Part shown: in pieces, positions 1 to 8,723 of the stretch
Layout: every line of letters starts with the position of its first letter
Numbering within the stretch: position 1 is the stretch's first letter
NCBI RefSeq assembly: GCF_007558815.1
Contig: NZ_VLTJ01000046.1
Span: forward strand, 1-64,000
Reading direction: 5' to 3'
From: Verticiella sediminum
GTDB taxonomy: Bacteria > Pseudomonadota > Gammaproteobacteria > Burkholderiales > Burkholderiaceae_B
Length of the DNA: 64,000 bases
Program-made: the position numbers and the translations under genes
The notes under the pieces: generated by a model
What the model was told of the DNA's origin: nothing
Database searches by the model: none
Seen by the model: the letters and a program-made list of their open reading frames with translations, nothing else

Positions 1-485
1 ATGCCGGCGCTGCCGGCCACCGCCTGCAGCGGCGCGTCGCGAAACGCCAGTGTGGGCGCATGCGCGGCCGAGCGGGTGAGCACGGCGACGTGGATCACCT
101 GGCGATCGTGCCGGCCATAGCGGTCCCACAGCCGGCAGTGATAGGTGTACATGCGCTTGAGAAAGGCCGCATCCGGGCGGGCCTGGACTTCGACGTGGAT
201 CAGCAGGTGCGCGCTGGCGCCCTCGCGCAGGCGCACCTGGACCAGCGTGTCCACGTGGCGCCGGCCCCGGCGCAGCGCGCCGGCCAGGCGCTGCAGCTCC
301 TTGTCGAGGAACACCACCGGCACCGACCAGTCGATAAGGGCATGCACCGCCGGCCAGAACAGGGCCAGGCAGGGCTGGAGATACGCTTCGAGTGCATCCT
401 TCCAGCGCCCGTCGTGGTCGGCCTCGGGGGCCGCGTGCGGGTAGGGTCCGGGCAGCGGATCGCCTGGCGGCAAGGCAGCGGGCAT
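1..485 (-). CDS. Rpn/transposase_31-like PD-(D/E)XK nuclease (partial, C-terminus outside window)
   Basis: Reading the minus strand from an ATG at 485 gives 161 codons open to the window edge. The start follows a GGAGACGAT ribosome site. The product contains DKELQRLAGALRRGRRHVDT, VQVRLREG, then IHVEVQARPD and FLKRMYTYHCRLWDRYG. This arrangement is typical of the PD-(D/E)XK family of Rpn recombination-promoting nucleases, often annotated as putative transposase or cytosolic protein. The E-V-Q triad around residue 100 is the likely metal-site E-x-Q of that fold. Family members are thought to cut DNA and promote RecA-independent recombination. The C-terminal part cannot be judged. The family is clear; the role here is inferred. 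Confidence 0.7.
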   Translation of the reverse strand, partial: MPAALPPGDPLPGPYPHAAPEADHDGRWKDALEAYLQPCLALFWPAVHALIDWSVPVVFLDKELQRLAGALRRGRRHVDTLVQVRLREGASAHLLIHVEVQARPDAAFLKRMYTYHCRLWDRYGRHDRQVIHVAVLTRSAAHAPTLAFRDAPLQAVAGSAG

Positions 486-598
486 ATCGTCTCCTGGGAA
501 GACGACAGCCTACGGCCGGAAACACTCCCGTGCCGCACAAGTGCGGCGGATGGCACGCAGTGGTTTTTTTTGCCGCCGCCGCCGGGCCGCCCCAAGGC

Positions 599-621
599 AA
601 AAAGCGCCCCCCTTGGGGGGC
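599..621 (-). terminator. Rho-independent terminator, monooxygenase operon
   Basis: On the minus strand a 7-bp GC stem with a two-base loop is followed by GC and then TTTTT. It lies about 147 bases after the stop of the LLM monooxygenase gene, the last gene of the leftward operon. Confidence 0.55.
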
Positions 622-737
622 AGCGAGCCGAAGGCGCAGCGTGGGGGCCTTTTTCGCGGGCTTGACGGCCGGCCTGTTCGGCTCACCCCGAGAGAACCGC
701 ACGCTTGCCGCTGTGCGGGCGGCGCTGCCACCCGGGG

Positions 738-759
738 GCGTCAGCGCCTAGGGGGGAGC
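738..759. repeat. Dispersed 22-bp repeat, copy 1
   Basis: The segment GCGTCAGCGCCTAGGGGGG plus AGC matches 62622-62643 in 21 of 22 positions, in the same orientation. Both copies lie directly after the stop codon of a minus-strand gene. Confidence 0.6.
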
Positions 760-767
760 TTCCCCTC

Positions 768-2123
768 TCAGGCGGCCGCGACCAGGCGCCGCCTGCCTGT
801 TGCGGCCGGATGGACGGGGATCTTCAACCCCAGGTTCTCGCGCAGCGTGCGACCTTCGTACTCGGTGCGGAACAGCCCGCGCCGGCGCAGCTCCGGCACC
901 ACGCCGGCGATGAACTCGTCCAGCCCGCCGGGCAGCCAGGGCGACATGATGTTGAAACCGTCCGCGCTGCCGTTCTCGAACCATTCGTGCAACTGGTCCG
1001 CGATGGATTTGGGCGTGCCGACGACCTGCTGGTGGCCGCGCGCGCCGCAGATGCGCAGATAGAGTTCGCGGATGCTGAGCTCGCCCCGGCCCGCGAGGCC
1101 GACGAGCAGTTCGCGCCGGCTCCTGCCGCCGTTCGTCTCGCCCAGCTCCGGCAACGGGCCGTCGACCGGATAGCCGCGCAGATCGTGCCCGATCATGTTG
1201 GAGAGCAGGGCCACGCCGACCTGCGGCTGCACGAGTTCCTGCAGCCGGCCGAACTTCTCGTCGGCCTCGTCCTGGCTCGCGCCCACCACCGGAAAGATGC
1301 CCGGCATGATCTTGACGTCCTCCGGATGACGGCCGTGCCGGATCGCGCGTTCCTTGATGTCGGTGTAGAAAGCCTGCGCTTCGGCCACGGTCTGGTGCGC
1401 GACGAAGATGACTTCGGCCGTGCGACCGGCCAGTTCGCGGCCGGCCTCCGAGGCGCCGGCCTGGACGACCACCGGGCGGCCCTGCGGCGAGCGTCCGACA
1501 TTGAGCGGGCCTTGTACCGAGAAATGCTTGCCGTGGTGGTACAGCACGTGCAGCTTGTCGATGTCGTAGTACAGGCCGGCCTGCTTATCGCGCAGGTAGG
1601 CATCGTCTTCCCAGGAATCCCAGAGGCCGAGCACGACGTCGTGGAACTCGCCCGCCCGCTCGTAGCGCTCGGCGTGCGCCAGGTGCCGCTCCTGGTTGAA
1701 GTTGCGCGCCTCGGCGTCGGTGCTGGACGTGACCAGGTTCCAGCCGGCGCGCCCGCCGCTGATCAGGTCGAGCGAGGCGAATTTGCGCGCGAGGTTGTAG
1801 GGCTCGTTGAACGAGGTCGAGGCGGTCGCGATGAGGCCGATGCGCTCGGTCAGCGCGGCCAGCCCGGCGAGCGTGGTGATCGGTTCGAGGTGGTCGGCGC
1901 GCGCCGTGCGGGCGAGAAAGGTGCGATCGTCGCTGCGCACGCCGGCACTGTCGGCGAAGAACACGGCGTCGAACTTCGCCGCCTCGGCCTTGCGCGCCAG
2001 CTCGGCGTAGTGCCGGAAGTTGGTGCCGGCGTCGGCCTGTGCGTCGGGGTGGCGCCACGCGGCAATGTGGTGGCCGGTCTGCATCAGGAAGGCACCGAGC
2101 TTGATCTGTCGGCGTTGGCTCAT
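768..2123 (-). CDS. LLM-class flavin-dependent monooxygenase (NtaA/SnaA/DszA clade)
   Basis: A 451-residue TIM-barrel enzyme that uses FMNH2 and oxygen to oxidise a small organic substrate. The start MSQRRQIKLGAFL was chosen because GGAGACCTT lies just upstream; the longer open frame adds 22 residues of poor quality. Family signatures include FDAVFFADS near residue 55, LDLISGGRAGWNLVTSS near 130-145 and FIVGASQDEAD-like text near 270. Length and motifs fit the NtaA/SnaA/DszA clade rather than SsuD itself (about 380 residues). It is the last gene after a sulfonate-type ABC transporter, and a flavin reductase is encoded divergently, so a sulfonate or other organosulfur substrate is inferred. 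The exact substrate is unknown. Confidence 0.85.
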   Translation of the reverse strand: MSQRRQIKLGAFLMQTGHHIAAWRHPDAQADAGTNFRHYAELARKAEAAKFDAVFFADSAGVRSDDRTFLARTARADHLEPITTLAGLAALTERIGLIATASTSFNEPYNLARKFASLDLISGGRAGWNLVTSSTDAEARNFNQERHLAHAERYERAGEFHDVVLGLWDSWEDDAYLRDKQAGLYYDIDKLHVLYHHGKHFSVQGPLNVGRSPQGRPVVVQAGASEAGRELAGRTAEVIFVAHQTVAEAQAFYTDIKERAIRHGRHPEDVKIMPGIFPVVGASQDEADEKFGRLQELVQPQVGVALLSNMIGHDLRGYPVDGPLPELGETNGGRSRRELLVGLAGRGELSIRELYLRICGARGHQQVVGTPKSIADQLHEWFENGSADGFNIMSPWLPGGLDEFIAGVVPELRRRGLFRTEYEGRTLRENLGLKIPVHPAATGRRRLVAAA

Positions 2124-2142
2124 CGAAGGTCTCCAAGGGGTG

Positions 2143-3105
2143 TCACCAGGCCATGCGCACGTCGGCAAGGCCCAGGGGGATGCGGGCATGTACCGGCGCG
2201 CGTGCGGTGTCGGACCCGGCCACGGCCGGGTCCAGGAAGTCGCTCATCACGTCATCGCGCAGGGCGATGAAGCGTGGATCGCTGCGGTTGCGCGGATGAG
2301 GCAGGTCGACGTCGACGATGCGCCGGATGCGGCCCGGATGGGGCTGCATGACCACGACCTCGTCGCCCAGGAACACGGCTTCCTCCACATCGTGGGTGAC
2401 CAGGAGCATGGTGATGCCCTCGCGCTCCCAGATGCGCTGCAGTTCGATCTGCAGGCGCGAGCGGGTGAGCGCGTCCAGTGCGCCGAAGGGCTCATCGAGC
2501 AGGAGCACGCGCGGGCGGTTGACCAGGCCGCGCGCAATCGCCACGCGCTGCGCCATGCCGCCGGAGATCTGGTGCGGGTACGAGGCCTCGAAGCCCTGCA
2601 GCCCGACCAGCGCGATGTGCTCGGCGACCAGTTCGCGCTTCTCGGCCTTGGTGAGCGGTGCGTTACGCAGGCCGACTTCGACGTTCTGCGCGACCGTGAG
2701 CCAGGGAAACAGCCGATGGTCCTGGAACACGATGCCCCGTTCAGGGCCGGTGCCGTGCAGGCGGCGGCCATCGAGCCGGATCTCGCCTTCGTAGGCGTCG
2801 TCCAATCCGAGGACCAGACGCAGCAGCGTGGATTTGCCGCAGCCGCTCGCGCCCACGATGCTGACGAAGCGGCCGGCCGGGATGTCGAGGTCGATGCCGG
2901 CCAGCACCTGGAGGACCCCGCCTTCGGCCTGTTCGCTGGCGAAGTGCTTGGAGACGTCCGAGATGCGCAGGGCGTTGGATGGCGTGTCTGTCACAGTGAC
3001 TTCCTTGTCGATGAAAAGCTGGCGGGCGGATGCAGCGCCGGCATCCGCGAGAGCCGGGTCTGCAGGGCCTGCGTGGGCGCGCCAGCGTTGCGCGTTCGCG
3101 TTCAT
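2143..3105 (-). CDS. Sulfonate/nitrate/taurine-type ABC transporter ATPase
   Basis: A 320-residue ATPase of the SsuB/TauB/NrtD family, energising uptake together with the two permeases upstream. It shows Walker A GASGCGKSTLLRLVLGL, signature ISGGMAQRVAIARGL, and Walker B LLLDEPFGALDALTR followed by the H-loop TMLLVTHDVEEA. The ATG at 3105 overlaps the permease stop as ATGA. That start implies an unusually long N-terminal tail of about 45 residues before the first beta strand. A GTG nearer to TPSNALRISDVSKHF is an alternative start. The next gene, the monooxygenase, begins 19 bases after the stop. Confidence 0.9.
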   Translation of the reverse strand: MNANAQRWRAHAGPADPALADAGAASARQLFIDKEVTVTDTPSNALRISDVSKHFASEQAEGGVLQVLAGIDLDIPAGRFVSIVGASGCGKSTLLRLVLGLDDAYEGEIRLDGRRLHGTGPERGIVFQDHRLFPWLTVAQNVEVGLRNAPLTKAEKRELVAEHIALVGLQGFEASYPHQISGGMAQRVAIARGLVNRPRVLLLDEPFGALDALTRSRLQIELQRIWEREGITMLLVTHDVEEAVFLGDEVVVMQPHPGRIRRIVDVDLPHPRNRSDPRFIALRDDVMSDFLDPAVAGSDTARAPVHARIPLGLADVRMAW

Positions 3106-3905
3106 AGCCGCCCGCTCCAGCGTGCGATGCGGCGTTCGAAGACGCGGGCGCTGGCGTTCATCAGCCAGCCGACCAGGCCGATCACGAACATGCCGACGAT
3201 GACCAGGTCCATGCGGAAGTGCTCGCTGCCCTCGATCAGCAGGTTGCCCACGCCCTGGCCCGCGACGAGCAGGTACTCCGCGCCGATCGTGGCCAGCCAG
3301 GAATAGATCAGGGCGAGATAGATGCCGGTGAAGATCGACGGCACGGCCGCCGGCAGGACCACGTGCACGATGGTCTGCCACCGCGTGTAGCCGAAGGCCC
3401 GCGCCACTTCCAGGAAGGCGGCCGGCACGCGGCGGATGCCGTCGCAGGTATTGACCACCACCGGCACGAGCGCCGCGAGCGACAGGAACACCACCTTTGC
3501 CGTGTCGCCCAGCCCGAACCACACCGAGATGAGCGGAATCCAGGCGAACAGCGAGATCTGCTTGAAGGTGTTGAAGCTCGGCCCGACCAGGCGGTTGAAG
3601 ACGGGCAGAAAGCCGAGCAGGCCGCCCAGCACCAGGCCGGACACCGTGCCGATCGCAAAGCCCGTGAGTTCGCGCGCGAGGCTGGCGCCGAGCGCGCTCC
3701 ACAGGTGGCCGCTGGCGATCTCGTGCCAGGCGGTCTGCAGCACCTGCCCCGGCGAGACGAGCAGGGCCGAGTCGAGCAGCTTGAAGTGGGCAGCCCAGGC
3801 CCATAGGGCGATCGCGACCGCGGGCAGGACCAGGCCGCGCCAGCGGCGCGACCGGGCCGGGCGCGGCACCACCGAGGGCACCGCGGGAGAAGCCAAGGCA
3901 TTCAT
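3102..3905 (-). CDS. ABC transporter permease, SsuC/TauC type (second of two)
   Basis: A 267-residue inner-membrane permease with about six hydrophobic segments. The binding-protein-dependent transport signature lies in EVARAFGYTRWQTIVHVVLP, which contacts the ATPase. Two ATGs are close together. The one at 3905 has a GAAGGA ribosome site at good distance, whereas the one six bases earlier is too close, so 3905 is used. It overlaps the ATPase gene by four bases. The other permease gene is 44 bases upstream, so the transporter probably has a heterodimeric membrane part. Confidence 0.88.
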   Translation of the reverse strand: MNALASPAVPSVVPRPARSRRWRGLVLPAVAIALWAWAAHFKLLDSALLVSPGQVLQTAWHEIASGHLWSALGASLARELTGFAIGTVSGLVLGGLLGFLPVFNRLVGPSFNTFKQISLFAWIPLISVWFGLGDTAKVVFLSLAALVPVVVNTCDGIRRVPAAFLEVARAFGYTRWQTIVHVVLPAAVPSIFTGIYLALIYSWLATIGAEYLLVAGQGVGNLLIEGSEHFRMDLVIVGMFVIGLVGWLMNASARVFERRIARWSGRL

Positions 3906-3949
3906 GAACATTCCTTCGGGTGGGGCGCCGCGCTGCGGCGCGTGCGCGC

Positions 3950-4792
3950 TCAGACGGCGCCGACGGCGGCCGCGCGGCCACGGCCGATCAGGCGTGATTC
4001 GGCAAGGTCGAGCAGCTTGTCGATGGCGTAGCCGATCGCACCGACCACCACCACCGCCGCCATGACGAGATCGAGCTGGAATAGCTGGCGGCCGTAGACG
4101 ATCAGATAGCCCAGGCCTTCGCTGGAGGCGACCAGTTCGACGACGACCAGCGAGAGCCACGCCTTGGTGAAACCCAGGCGCAGCCCGGTGAAGATCGTGG
4201 GCGCCGCGAGCGGCAGGCGCACCTCGAAGAGTTCCTGGCGCGGGGTGTAGCCGAACGCGCGCGCCGCCTCGCGATAGCTCACGGGCACGTCGCGCAGGCC
4301 CTGCAGCGTGTTGAGCGTGACCGGGACCAGCGCCGCCTTGGCGATCAGGATGTACTTGAGCGGCTCGCCGATACCGAAGACGAGCAGCACGAAGGGCATC
4401 CAGCCCAGCACCGGGATCTGCACCAGCGCGTTGAAGGTCGGCAGAACGTAGGTCTCCACGGTGCGCGAGCAGGCCATCGCCCAGCCCAGCAGCAGGCCGA
4501 GTGCGCTGCCCACGGCGAAGCCGAGCACGACGCGGCGCAGGCTCGCCTCGACGTTGAGCCAGAGTTCGCCGCTGGTGGCGAGCTCGGCCAGCGTCTCGTA
4601 CACGAACTGCGGGCTGGGCAGCACCTGCGGCGAGATCCAGCCCTGGCTCGCGCCGGTCTGCCAGAGCCAGAGCAGGCCCACGGGCAGCAGCCAGGGCGCG
4701 AGCCCATAGGCCAGTCGGCCGAGCGCGGCCCTGGGGAGGACCGCGTCCCGGCGGACGGCCGGCAACGCGGGGGAGGCGGGCGATGAGGACAT
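3950..4792 (-). CDS. ABC transporter permease, SsuC/TauC type (first of two)
   Basis: A 280-residue inner-membrane permease. The ATPase-contact loop is EAARAFGYTPRQELFEVRLP, very similar in layout to that of the neighbouring permease, so the pair look like products of an old duplication. Hydrophobic helices start at about residue 32. It begins 14 bases after the binding-protein gene, consistent with one transcript. Family members import sulfonates, taurine, nitrate or similar anions; the genes around it favour an organosulfur compound. Confidence 0.88.
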   Translation of the reverse strand: MSSSPASPALPAVRRDAVLPRAALGRLAYGLAPWLLPVGLLWLWQTGASQGWISPQVLPSPQFVYETLAELATSGELWLNVEASLRRVVLGFAVGSALGLLLGWAMACSRTVETYVLPTFNALVQIPVLGWMPFVLLVFGIGEPLKYILIAKAALVPVTLNTLQGLRDVPVSYREAARAFGYTPRQELFEVRLPLAAPTIFTGLRLGFTKAWLSLVVVELVASSEGLGYLIVYGRQLFQLDLVMAAVVVVGAIGYAIDKLLDLAESRLIGRGRAAAVGAV

Positions 4793-4806
4793 CCGGGCCT
4801 CCGGGC

Positions 4807-5910
4807 TCAGGAACGGGCCACGCTGGCCGCGCTGGCGCTGCCATCGGCGGCGTAGGCGGACCAGCGCTGCGCCAGGCCGTTCGCCGCCAGGCTCTGCTGC
4901 AGAAACCGCGGTTCGAACCAGTCGTCGACCGACACTTCGCGCCGGATCAGCTTGAGCGCCAGCGCATCCTGCACCACACCGTGATAGCGGGCCCGCACGA
5001 ACTCGTCGATCAGCGGCGAATTGCGCACGTCGAGCTGCTGGTTCTCGAACTCCGCGACGTAGGAGGCATGCGGCACGCCGCTGCGCGCCCAGAGTTCGAA
5101 CAGGGCCTCGCGGTTGGCCTCGTCCGAGGCCCAGTCGGCGGCGCGCACGAAGACGTCCACCGCCCGCTGCACGGTGTCGGGGTGCTCGTCGATGAAGTCC
5201 TGGCGGGCGAGCACGTGGGCCTGGCGCGTGAACCGCGGGTCCTGGCCCTGCGTGGAATAGACGATCTTGGCCAGGCCCTGGTCGCGCAGTTTGAACCACT
5301 CCTGGCCGCCGAATGCGGCCTCCACCCCCTTGGACGCGATGGCGGCCTGCGCGCTGCCGGTGTCCAGATTGACGCCCTTGATGTCGCGCTCGGTCAGGCC
5401 GTGAGCGGCGAGCACGTTGATTGCCACCAGATGGCCGTTGGTGCCGCGGAATATCGATACCGTGCGGCCCTTCAGGTCCGCCACCGAGCGGATGTCCGAG
5501 TCGGGCGGCGTGACCAGGTACAGGTTGTTGCGCGTGCCGCTGGCGAGCAGGATACGGGTCTTCAGGCCGTTGGCGCGGCCCACCACGGCCGGCAGGTCGC
5601 CCTGGTAGGCGAGGTCGATCTGCCGGTTGGACAGCGCTTCGTTGACGGCCGGGCCGGCGCCCTTGAAGAACAGCCATTGCACCTTGGTGCCGGTGGGTTC
5701 CAGGGCTTCTTCGAGCCAGCGGTTCAGGCGCGCCACGGAACCCGGCGAGCCGCCCCAGGTGATCGGGTTGCCGCCGCCGGCGGTGGCTACGCCAATGCGC
5801 ACCGCAGGCGGTGTGTCCGCCGTCGCACGGCGGGAGAAGGCGGCCACGGCGATGCCCGCGGCCAGGGAGCCGAGCACGCGGCGGCGAACGGGATTGTGCG
5901 GATTGGACAT
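4807..5910 (-). CDS. ABC transporter substrate-binding protein, SsuA/TauA-like
   Basis: A 367-residue periplasmic binding protein of the SsuA/NMT1 type. The N-terminus has RRRVLG followed by a hydrophobic run and ends near RRATA-DTPP, a probable twin-arginine (Tat) signal. Later motifs such as DLKGRTVSIFRGTNGH and ADWASDEANREALF are typical of aliphatic-sulfonate binding proteins. It starts the transport part of the operon, 13 bases after the amidohydrolase gene. The ligand cannot be read from sequence. Confidence 0.85.
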   Translation of the reverse strand: MSNPHNPVRRRVLGSLAAGIAVAAFSRRATADTPPAVRIGVATAGGGNPITWGGSPGSVARLNRWLEEALEPTGTKVQWLFFKGAGPAVNEALSNRQIDLAYQGDLPAVVGRANGLKTRILLASGTRNNLYLVTPPDSDIRSVADLKGRTVSIFRGTNGHLVAINVLAAHGLTERDIKGVNLDTGSAQAAIASKGVEAAFGGQEWFKLRDQGLAKIVYSTQGQDPRFTRQAHVLARQDFIDEHPDTVQRAVDVFVRAADWASDEANREALFELWARSGVPHASYVAEFENQQLDVRNSPLIDEFVRARYHGVVQDALALKLIRREVSVDDWFEPRFLQQSLAANGLAQRWSAYAADGSASAASVARS

Positions 5911-5923
5911 CGTGTTCTCCGGT

Positions 5924-7435
5924 TCAGCCGCGTTGCGCGGCGATGCGCTCGACGGCGGTGCCCTTGAAGAAGTCGGCGTTGGCTTGTGTATAGAAGCGGT
6001 AGGGGTTGTCGAACACCAGGGCCTTGAAGTCCGCCGCGCCGATCACCCCTTGCTCGACCAGATCCCAGCTTTCGGCAAGAGGTTCGGTGAGGTCGGGCAC
6101 GTCCCAATGGCCGACGTCGGACGACCAGATCGCGTTGATCTTCGTGCCGAGTGGGTTGACCTTGTCGTTGAAGGCCGCCGCCACGGTGCGGTCGTCGGCT
6201 TCCGAGCCGAAATAGAAGCTGTCCACCCAGCGCGCCTTGATGTCCTCGACGCGCTCGATGCCGGCAAGGGCGAAGTCGTCGATTTCATCCTCGTTCGGTT
6301 CGCGGCTGTGCGGCAGCGCCGAGATTCCCAAGCTGTCCACGAGCAGCGTGTCGCGGTTGACCGGCCGGCCGTCGGTGAGCTCACCGCCGTAGCGGCGGAA
6401 CAGGTCCTCGAGCAGGTCCAGGTCGGCGTTGGCCGGGTTGTATTGCTGGACGGCCACGCGATTGCGTTTCTCCCAGCGATCGACCAGGTGGGCGTAGACA
6501 TGCACGCCCCAATCCGCACCGCCTTCGAGCAGCGCCACGCGAAGCTGCGGAAAGCGCCGCGTCACCCCGCCGAAGAAGAGGGCCTTGGCGAAGGCCTGCG
6601 AACCGTCGGCGAAGTGGCCGATGTGGTTGTACATGTAGTTGCTGATCGACTGCCGGCCGGTCCAGCCCTGGCTGCCGTAGTGCGTGGTCACCGGCACGCC
6701 CAGTTCGACGACCTTCTGCCAAAACGGGTCGTAGTCGTACTCGCTGTCGATGCCGTAGAAGTCGGTGTAGTGCGCATAGCGGGCAACCAGCGGGTGCTCG
6801 GCGGGCGGATACTTTTCCGCCACGGCGGGAATCGGTCGCTTGACGCCGCCGGCGATGTTGATGACCTTCAGGCCGAGCGTCTTGACCGCGAACTCGAGTT
6901 CCTCGATGCCTTCCTGGGGCGTGTTCAGGGGAATGCCCGCGACCGGCGTCAGACGGTCGGCATACTTGCGGTAGACGTCGGCGTGGTAGTGGTTGATGGC
7001 GCGGTGCAGGGGCTGGCGATACTCGTTGCCCGCGCCCAGGGGCGCGAGCACATCGTTGGGAAACAGGACCGAGTAGTCGGCGCCTTGTTCCTCCAGTCGC
7101 TCGGCGAGCAGTTCGGGCAGCGTGTAGGTGGCCAGGTCCAGCGTATTGCGTGTCACCCGAGCCCACCAGGGCGAGCGCATGGTGCGATGGTGCCGGCGTT
7201 CCGCCGGGGTCTGGGCGTACCAGTCGCGACCCTCGCCGTTGCGCGTCGCGAAGCGCGAGCCCAGCGCCTTGCGCAGCGCATCCACCAGGCGGCTGCCGCC
7301 GTAGTGCTGGATGTAGTCTTCCAGCGCCGGCGCGTAGTCGTTGACGTGCACGTCGGTGTCGATCACGGGATGGTTCAGGCCGGCCTTGACGGCGGCGGAA
7401 CGCGAGGCATGCAGGCGGGAAAGGCGGTCGTTCAT
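5924..7435 (-). CDS. Amidohydrolase family (PF04909-type) metal-dependent hydrolase
   Basis: A 503-residue TIM-barrel hydrolase of the amidohydrolase_2 group. The first metal motif is VIDTDVHV near residue 25. Further likely metal or catalytic positions are in VPVTTHYGS and WSSDVGHWDVPD. The start has a good AGGAG site eight bases away. It is the first gene of the leftward operon with the transporter and monooxygenase, so it may open or decarboxylate the product of monooxygenation. No signal peptide is seen, so it is cytoplasmic. The reaction is unknown. Confidence 0.8.
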   Translation of the reverse strand: MNDRLSRLHASRSAAVKAGLNHPVIDTDVHVNDYAPALEDYIQHYGGSRLVDALRKALGSRFATRNGEGRDWYAQTPAERRHHRTMRSPWWARVTRNTLDLATYTLPELLAERLEEQGADYSVLFPNDVLAPLGAGNEYRQPLHRAINHYHADVYRKYADRLTPVAGIPLNTPQEGIEELEFAVKTLGLKVINIAGGVKRPIPAVAEKYPPAEHPLVARYAHYTDFYGIDSEYDYDPFWQKVVELGVPVTTHYGSQGWTGRQSISNYMYNHIGHFADGSQAFAKALFFGGVTRRFPQLRVALLEGGADWGVHVYAHLVDRWEKRNRVAVQQYNPANADLDLLEDLFRRYGGELTDGRPVNRDTLLVDSLGISALPHSREPNEDEIDDFALAGIERVEDIKARWVDSFYFGSEADDRTVAAAFNDKVNPLGTKINAIWSSDVGHWDVPDLTEPLAESWDLVEQGVIGAADFKALVFDNPYRFYTQANADFFKGTAVERIAAQRG

Positions 7436-7683
7436 GGTGGCTCCTGGTTGCGGAAAGGCCGCGGACAGGCGGCCTGTCGACGCACTCTAAGGAGGCCGAT
7501 ACCTGCCGTGAACGATATCTTGGCTATTTCCAAATCCGTGATATGGATATGTAGGTACAAGTTTTCACGAGACCGGGCGTGCGGCCGGTGCCGACATTGC
7601 CGGCGGTGATAAGAACAGCACCAGCCTGTCGTTGGTGGCGGATGGCCGCGGGCATAGGATGAGCGGCATCGAACATCCATGTC
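7436..7683. promoter_or_regulatory. Divergent promoter region, amidohydrolase/ssuE
   Basis: These 248 bases separate two divergent transcription units and hold no gene. The central part (about 7500-7560) is clearly richer in A+T than its surroundings. It contains an imperfect inverted repeat, CCAAATC-cgt-GATATGG, with one mismatch, a possible regulator site. The regulator is not encoded next to it. Confidence 0.4.
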
Positions 7684-8319
7684 ATGCGATCCATGCGCTC
7701 AGCCCAGCCGTCCCCGCCTCCCCGCCCGTTCGTCCTCGCTCTGGCCGGCAGCGCATCCTCACGCAGCCGATCCACCGTCATGCTGCGATGTGCCGCCAAC
7801 TTGCTGCGCGAGCGCGGTGTGGCCGTCCAGGAAGTCGGTTTGCACGACTTTCCGCCGAGCGACCTGATCGAGGCGGTCCATGATGAGGGCAGCGCAGCGC
7901 GCTGGCTGCGCGATCTGGTCGCGCGGGCCGGTGGGCTGGTCGTCGCCTCGCCGGTCTACCAGGCTTCGTTCTCGGCCGCGCTCAAGGCCATGCTGGACCT
8001 GCTGCCGGAGCGCGCGCTGCAGGGCAAGGCCGTTCTGCCGCTGGGGTCGGCCGGCAGCACCGCACATCTGCTCGCGCTCGAATACAGCCTGAACCCCGTG
8101 CTGTCCGCGCTCGGCGCGCGTCACATCCTGGCGGGCGTCTACGCCGCCGGCGAGGACGTGACCTGGAACGCCGAGGGCGACGCGGTGCTGGGCGATCGCC
8201 TGGGCACCAGGCTGAACGCCTGCGTCGAGCGACTGCTCGAATTCGTCGTCCCGGTGCGCGCGCCGCTGCGCGCGGCCGACATCGGCCATCTGCTCGTGTC
8301 CGCCCGCTTCGGCGTGTGA
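7684..8319 (+). CDS. ssuE: NADPH-dependent FMN reductase, SsuE type
   Basis: A 211-residue flavodoxin-fold reductase that supplies FMNH2 to two-component monooxygenases. It shows the flavin-binding pattern LALAGSASSRSRST near residue 18, ASPVYQASFSAALKAMLDLL near 88-107 and PLGSAGSTAHLLALEYSL. All are typical of SsuE. An ATG three codons later is an equally possible start. It is divergent from the LLM monooxygenase operon and is followed by a molbindin, as in the Pseudomonas putida ssu cluster. Confidence 0.88.
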   Translation: MRSMRSAQPSPPPRPFVLALAGSASSRSRSTVMLRCAANLLRERGVAVQEVGLHDFPPSDLIEAVHDEGSAARWLRDLVARAGGLVVASPVYQASFSAALKAMLDLLPERALQGKAVLPLGSAGSTAHLLALEYSLNPVLSALGARHILAGVYAAGEDVTWNAEGDAVLGDRLGTRLNACVERLLEFVVPVRAPLRAADIGHLLVSARFGV

Positions 8320-8406
8320 CTACCGATCAAAAGCAAAGCGCAAACCTCGTCCACCTCGGCGGCGCAACCCCTGCCCGATCAATCCCCACCTCTGCCTGGA
8401 GTCCGC

Positions 8407-8622
8407 ATGTCCATTTCTTCCATCAACGCACGCAACCAGTTCCGCGGGCGCATCAAGGAGATCATCGAAGGCCCGGTCGTCTCGGAGGTCGATATCGAGA
8501 CCCCCGCCGGCCTGGTGACGTCGGTGATCACTACCCGCTCGGTGCACGACCTGGAACTGCGCGTGGGCTCCGAGGTGATCGCTTTCGTAAAGGCGACCGA
8601 GGTGTCGGTCGCCAAGCTCTGA
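8407..8622 (+). CDS. ssuF: Molbindin (TOBE/Mop domain protein), SsuF-like
   Basis: A 71-residue protein consisting of a single Mop/TOBE domain: NQFRGRIKEIIEGPVVSEVD, then GLVTSVITTRSV, then GSEVIAFVKATEVSVAKL at the end. Molbindins bind molybdate or related oxyanions as oligomers. A small protein of this kind, SsuF, belongs to the sulfonate cluster of P. putida and is needed there for growth on sulfonates. The position 87 bases after ssuE supports the same assignment. The domain is certain; the SsuF role is inferred from context. Confidence 0.8.
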   Translation: MSISSINARNQFRGRIKEIIEGPVVSEVDIETPAGLVTSVITTRSVHDLELRVGSEVIAFVKATEVSVAKL

Positions 8623-8635
8623 ACCGGGGGGGCGT

Positions 8636-8663
8636 CTGCGGCGCAGGCGAGACTGCGCCGCAG
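8636..8663 (+). terminator. Strong hairpin after the molbindin gene
   Basis: A perfect 11-bp stem CTGCGGCGCAG/CTGCGCCGCAG with a six-base loop lies 13 bases after the stop. No T-run follows, so termination is likely but not classical. Confidence 0.45.
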
Positions 8664-8723
8664 TGTGGCGCGCGTGAGCGGGGTTTACACTGCCAGTACC
8701 TCGTTCCTCGCCCGCGATCCGCC

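Larger units (their letters stand above)
486..767. other. Intergenic region with hairpins and dispersed GC-rich repeat
   Basis: No gene is seen in these 282 bases. They hold a perfect GCCGCAC/GTGCGGC inverted repeat (532-547) in front of the Rpn-like gene. A second hairpin, GCCCCCC-tt-GGGGGGC (606-621), is followed on the minus strand by five T (599-603), which fits a terminator for the leftward monooxygenase operon. A GC-rich repeat segment at 738-759 recurs after rpoB. Confidence 0.6.
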
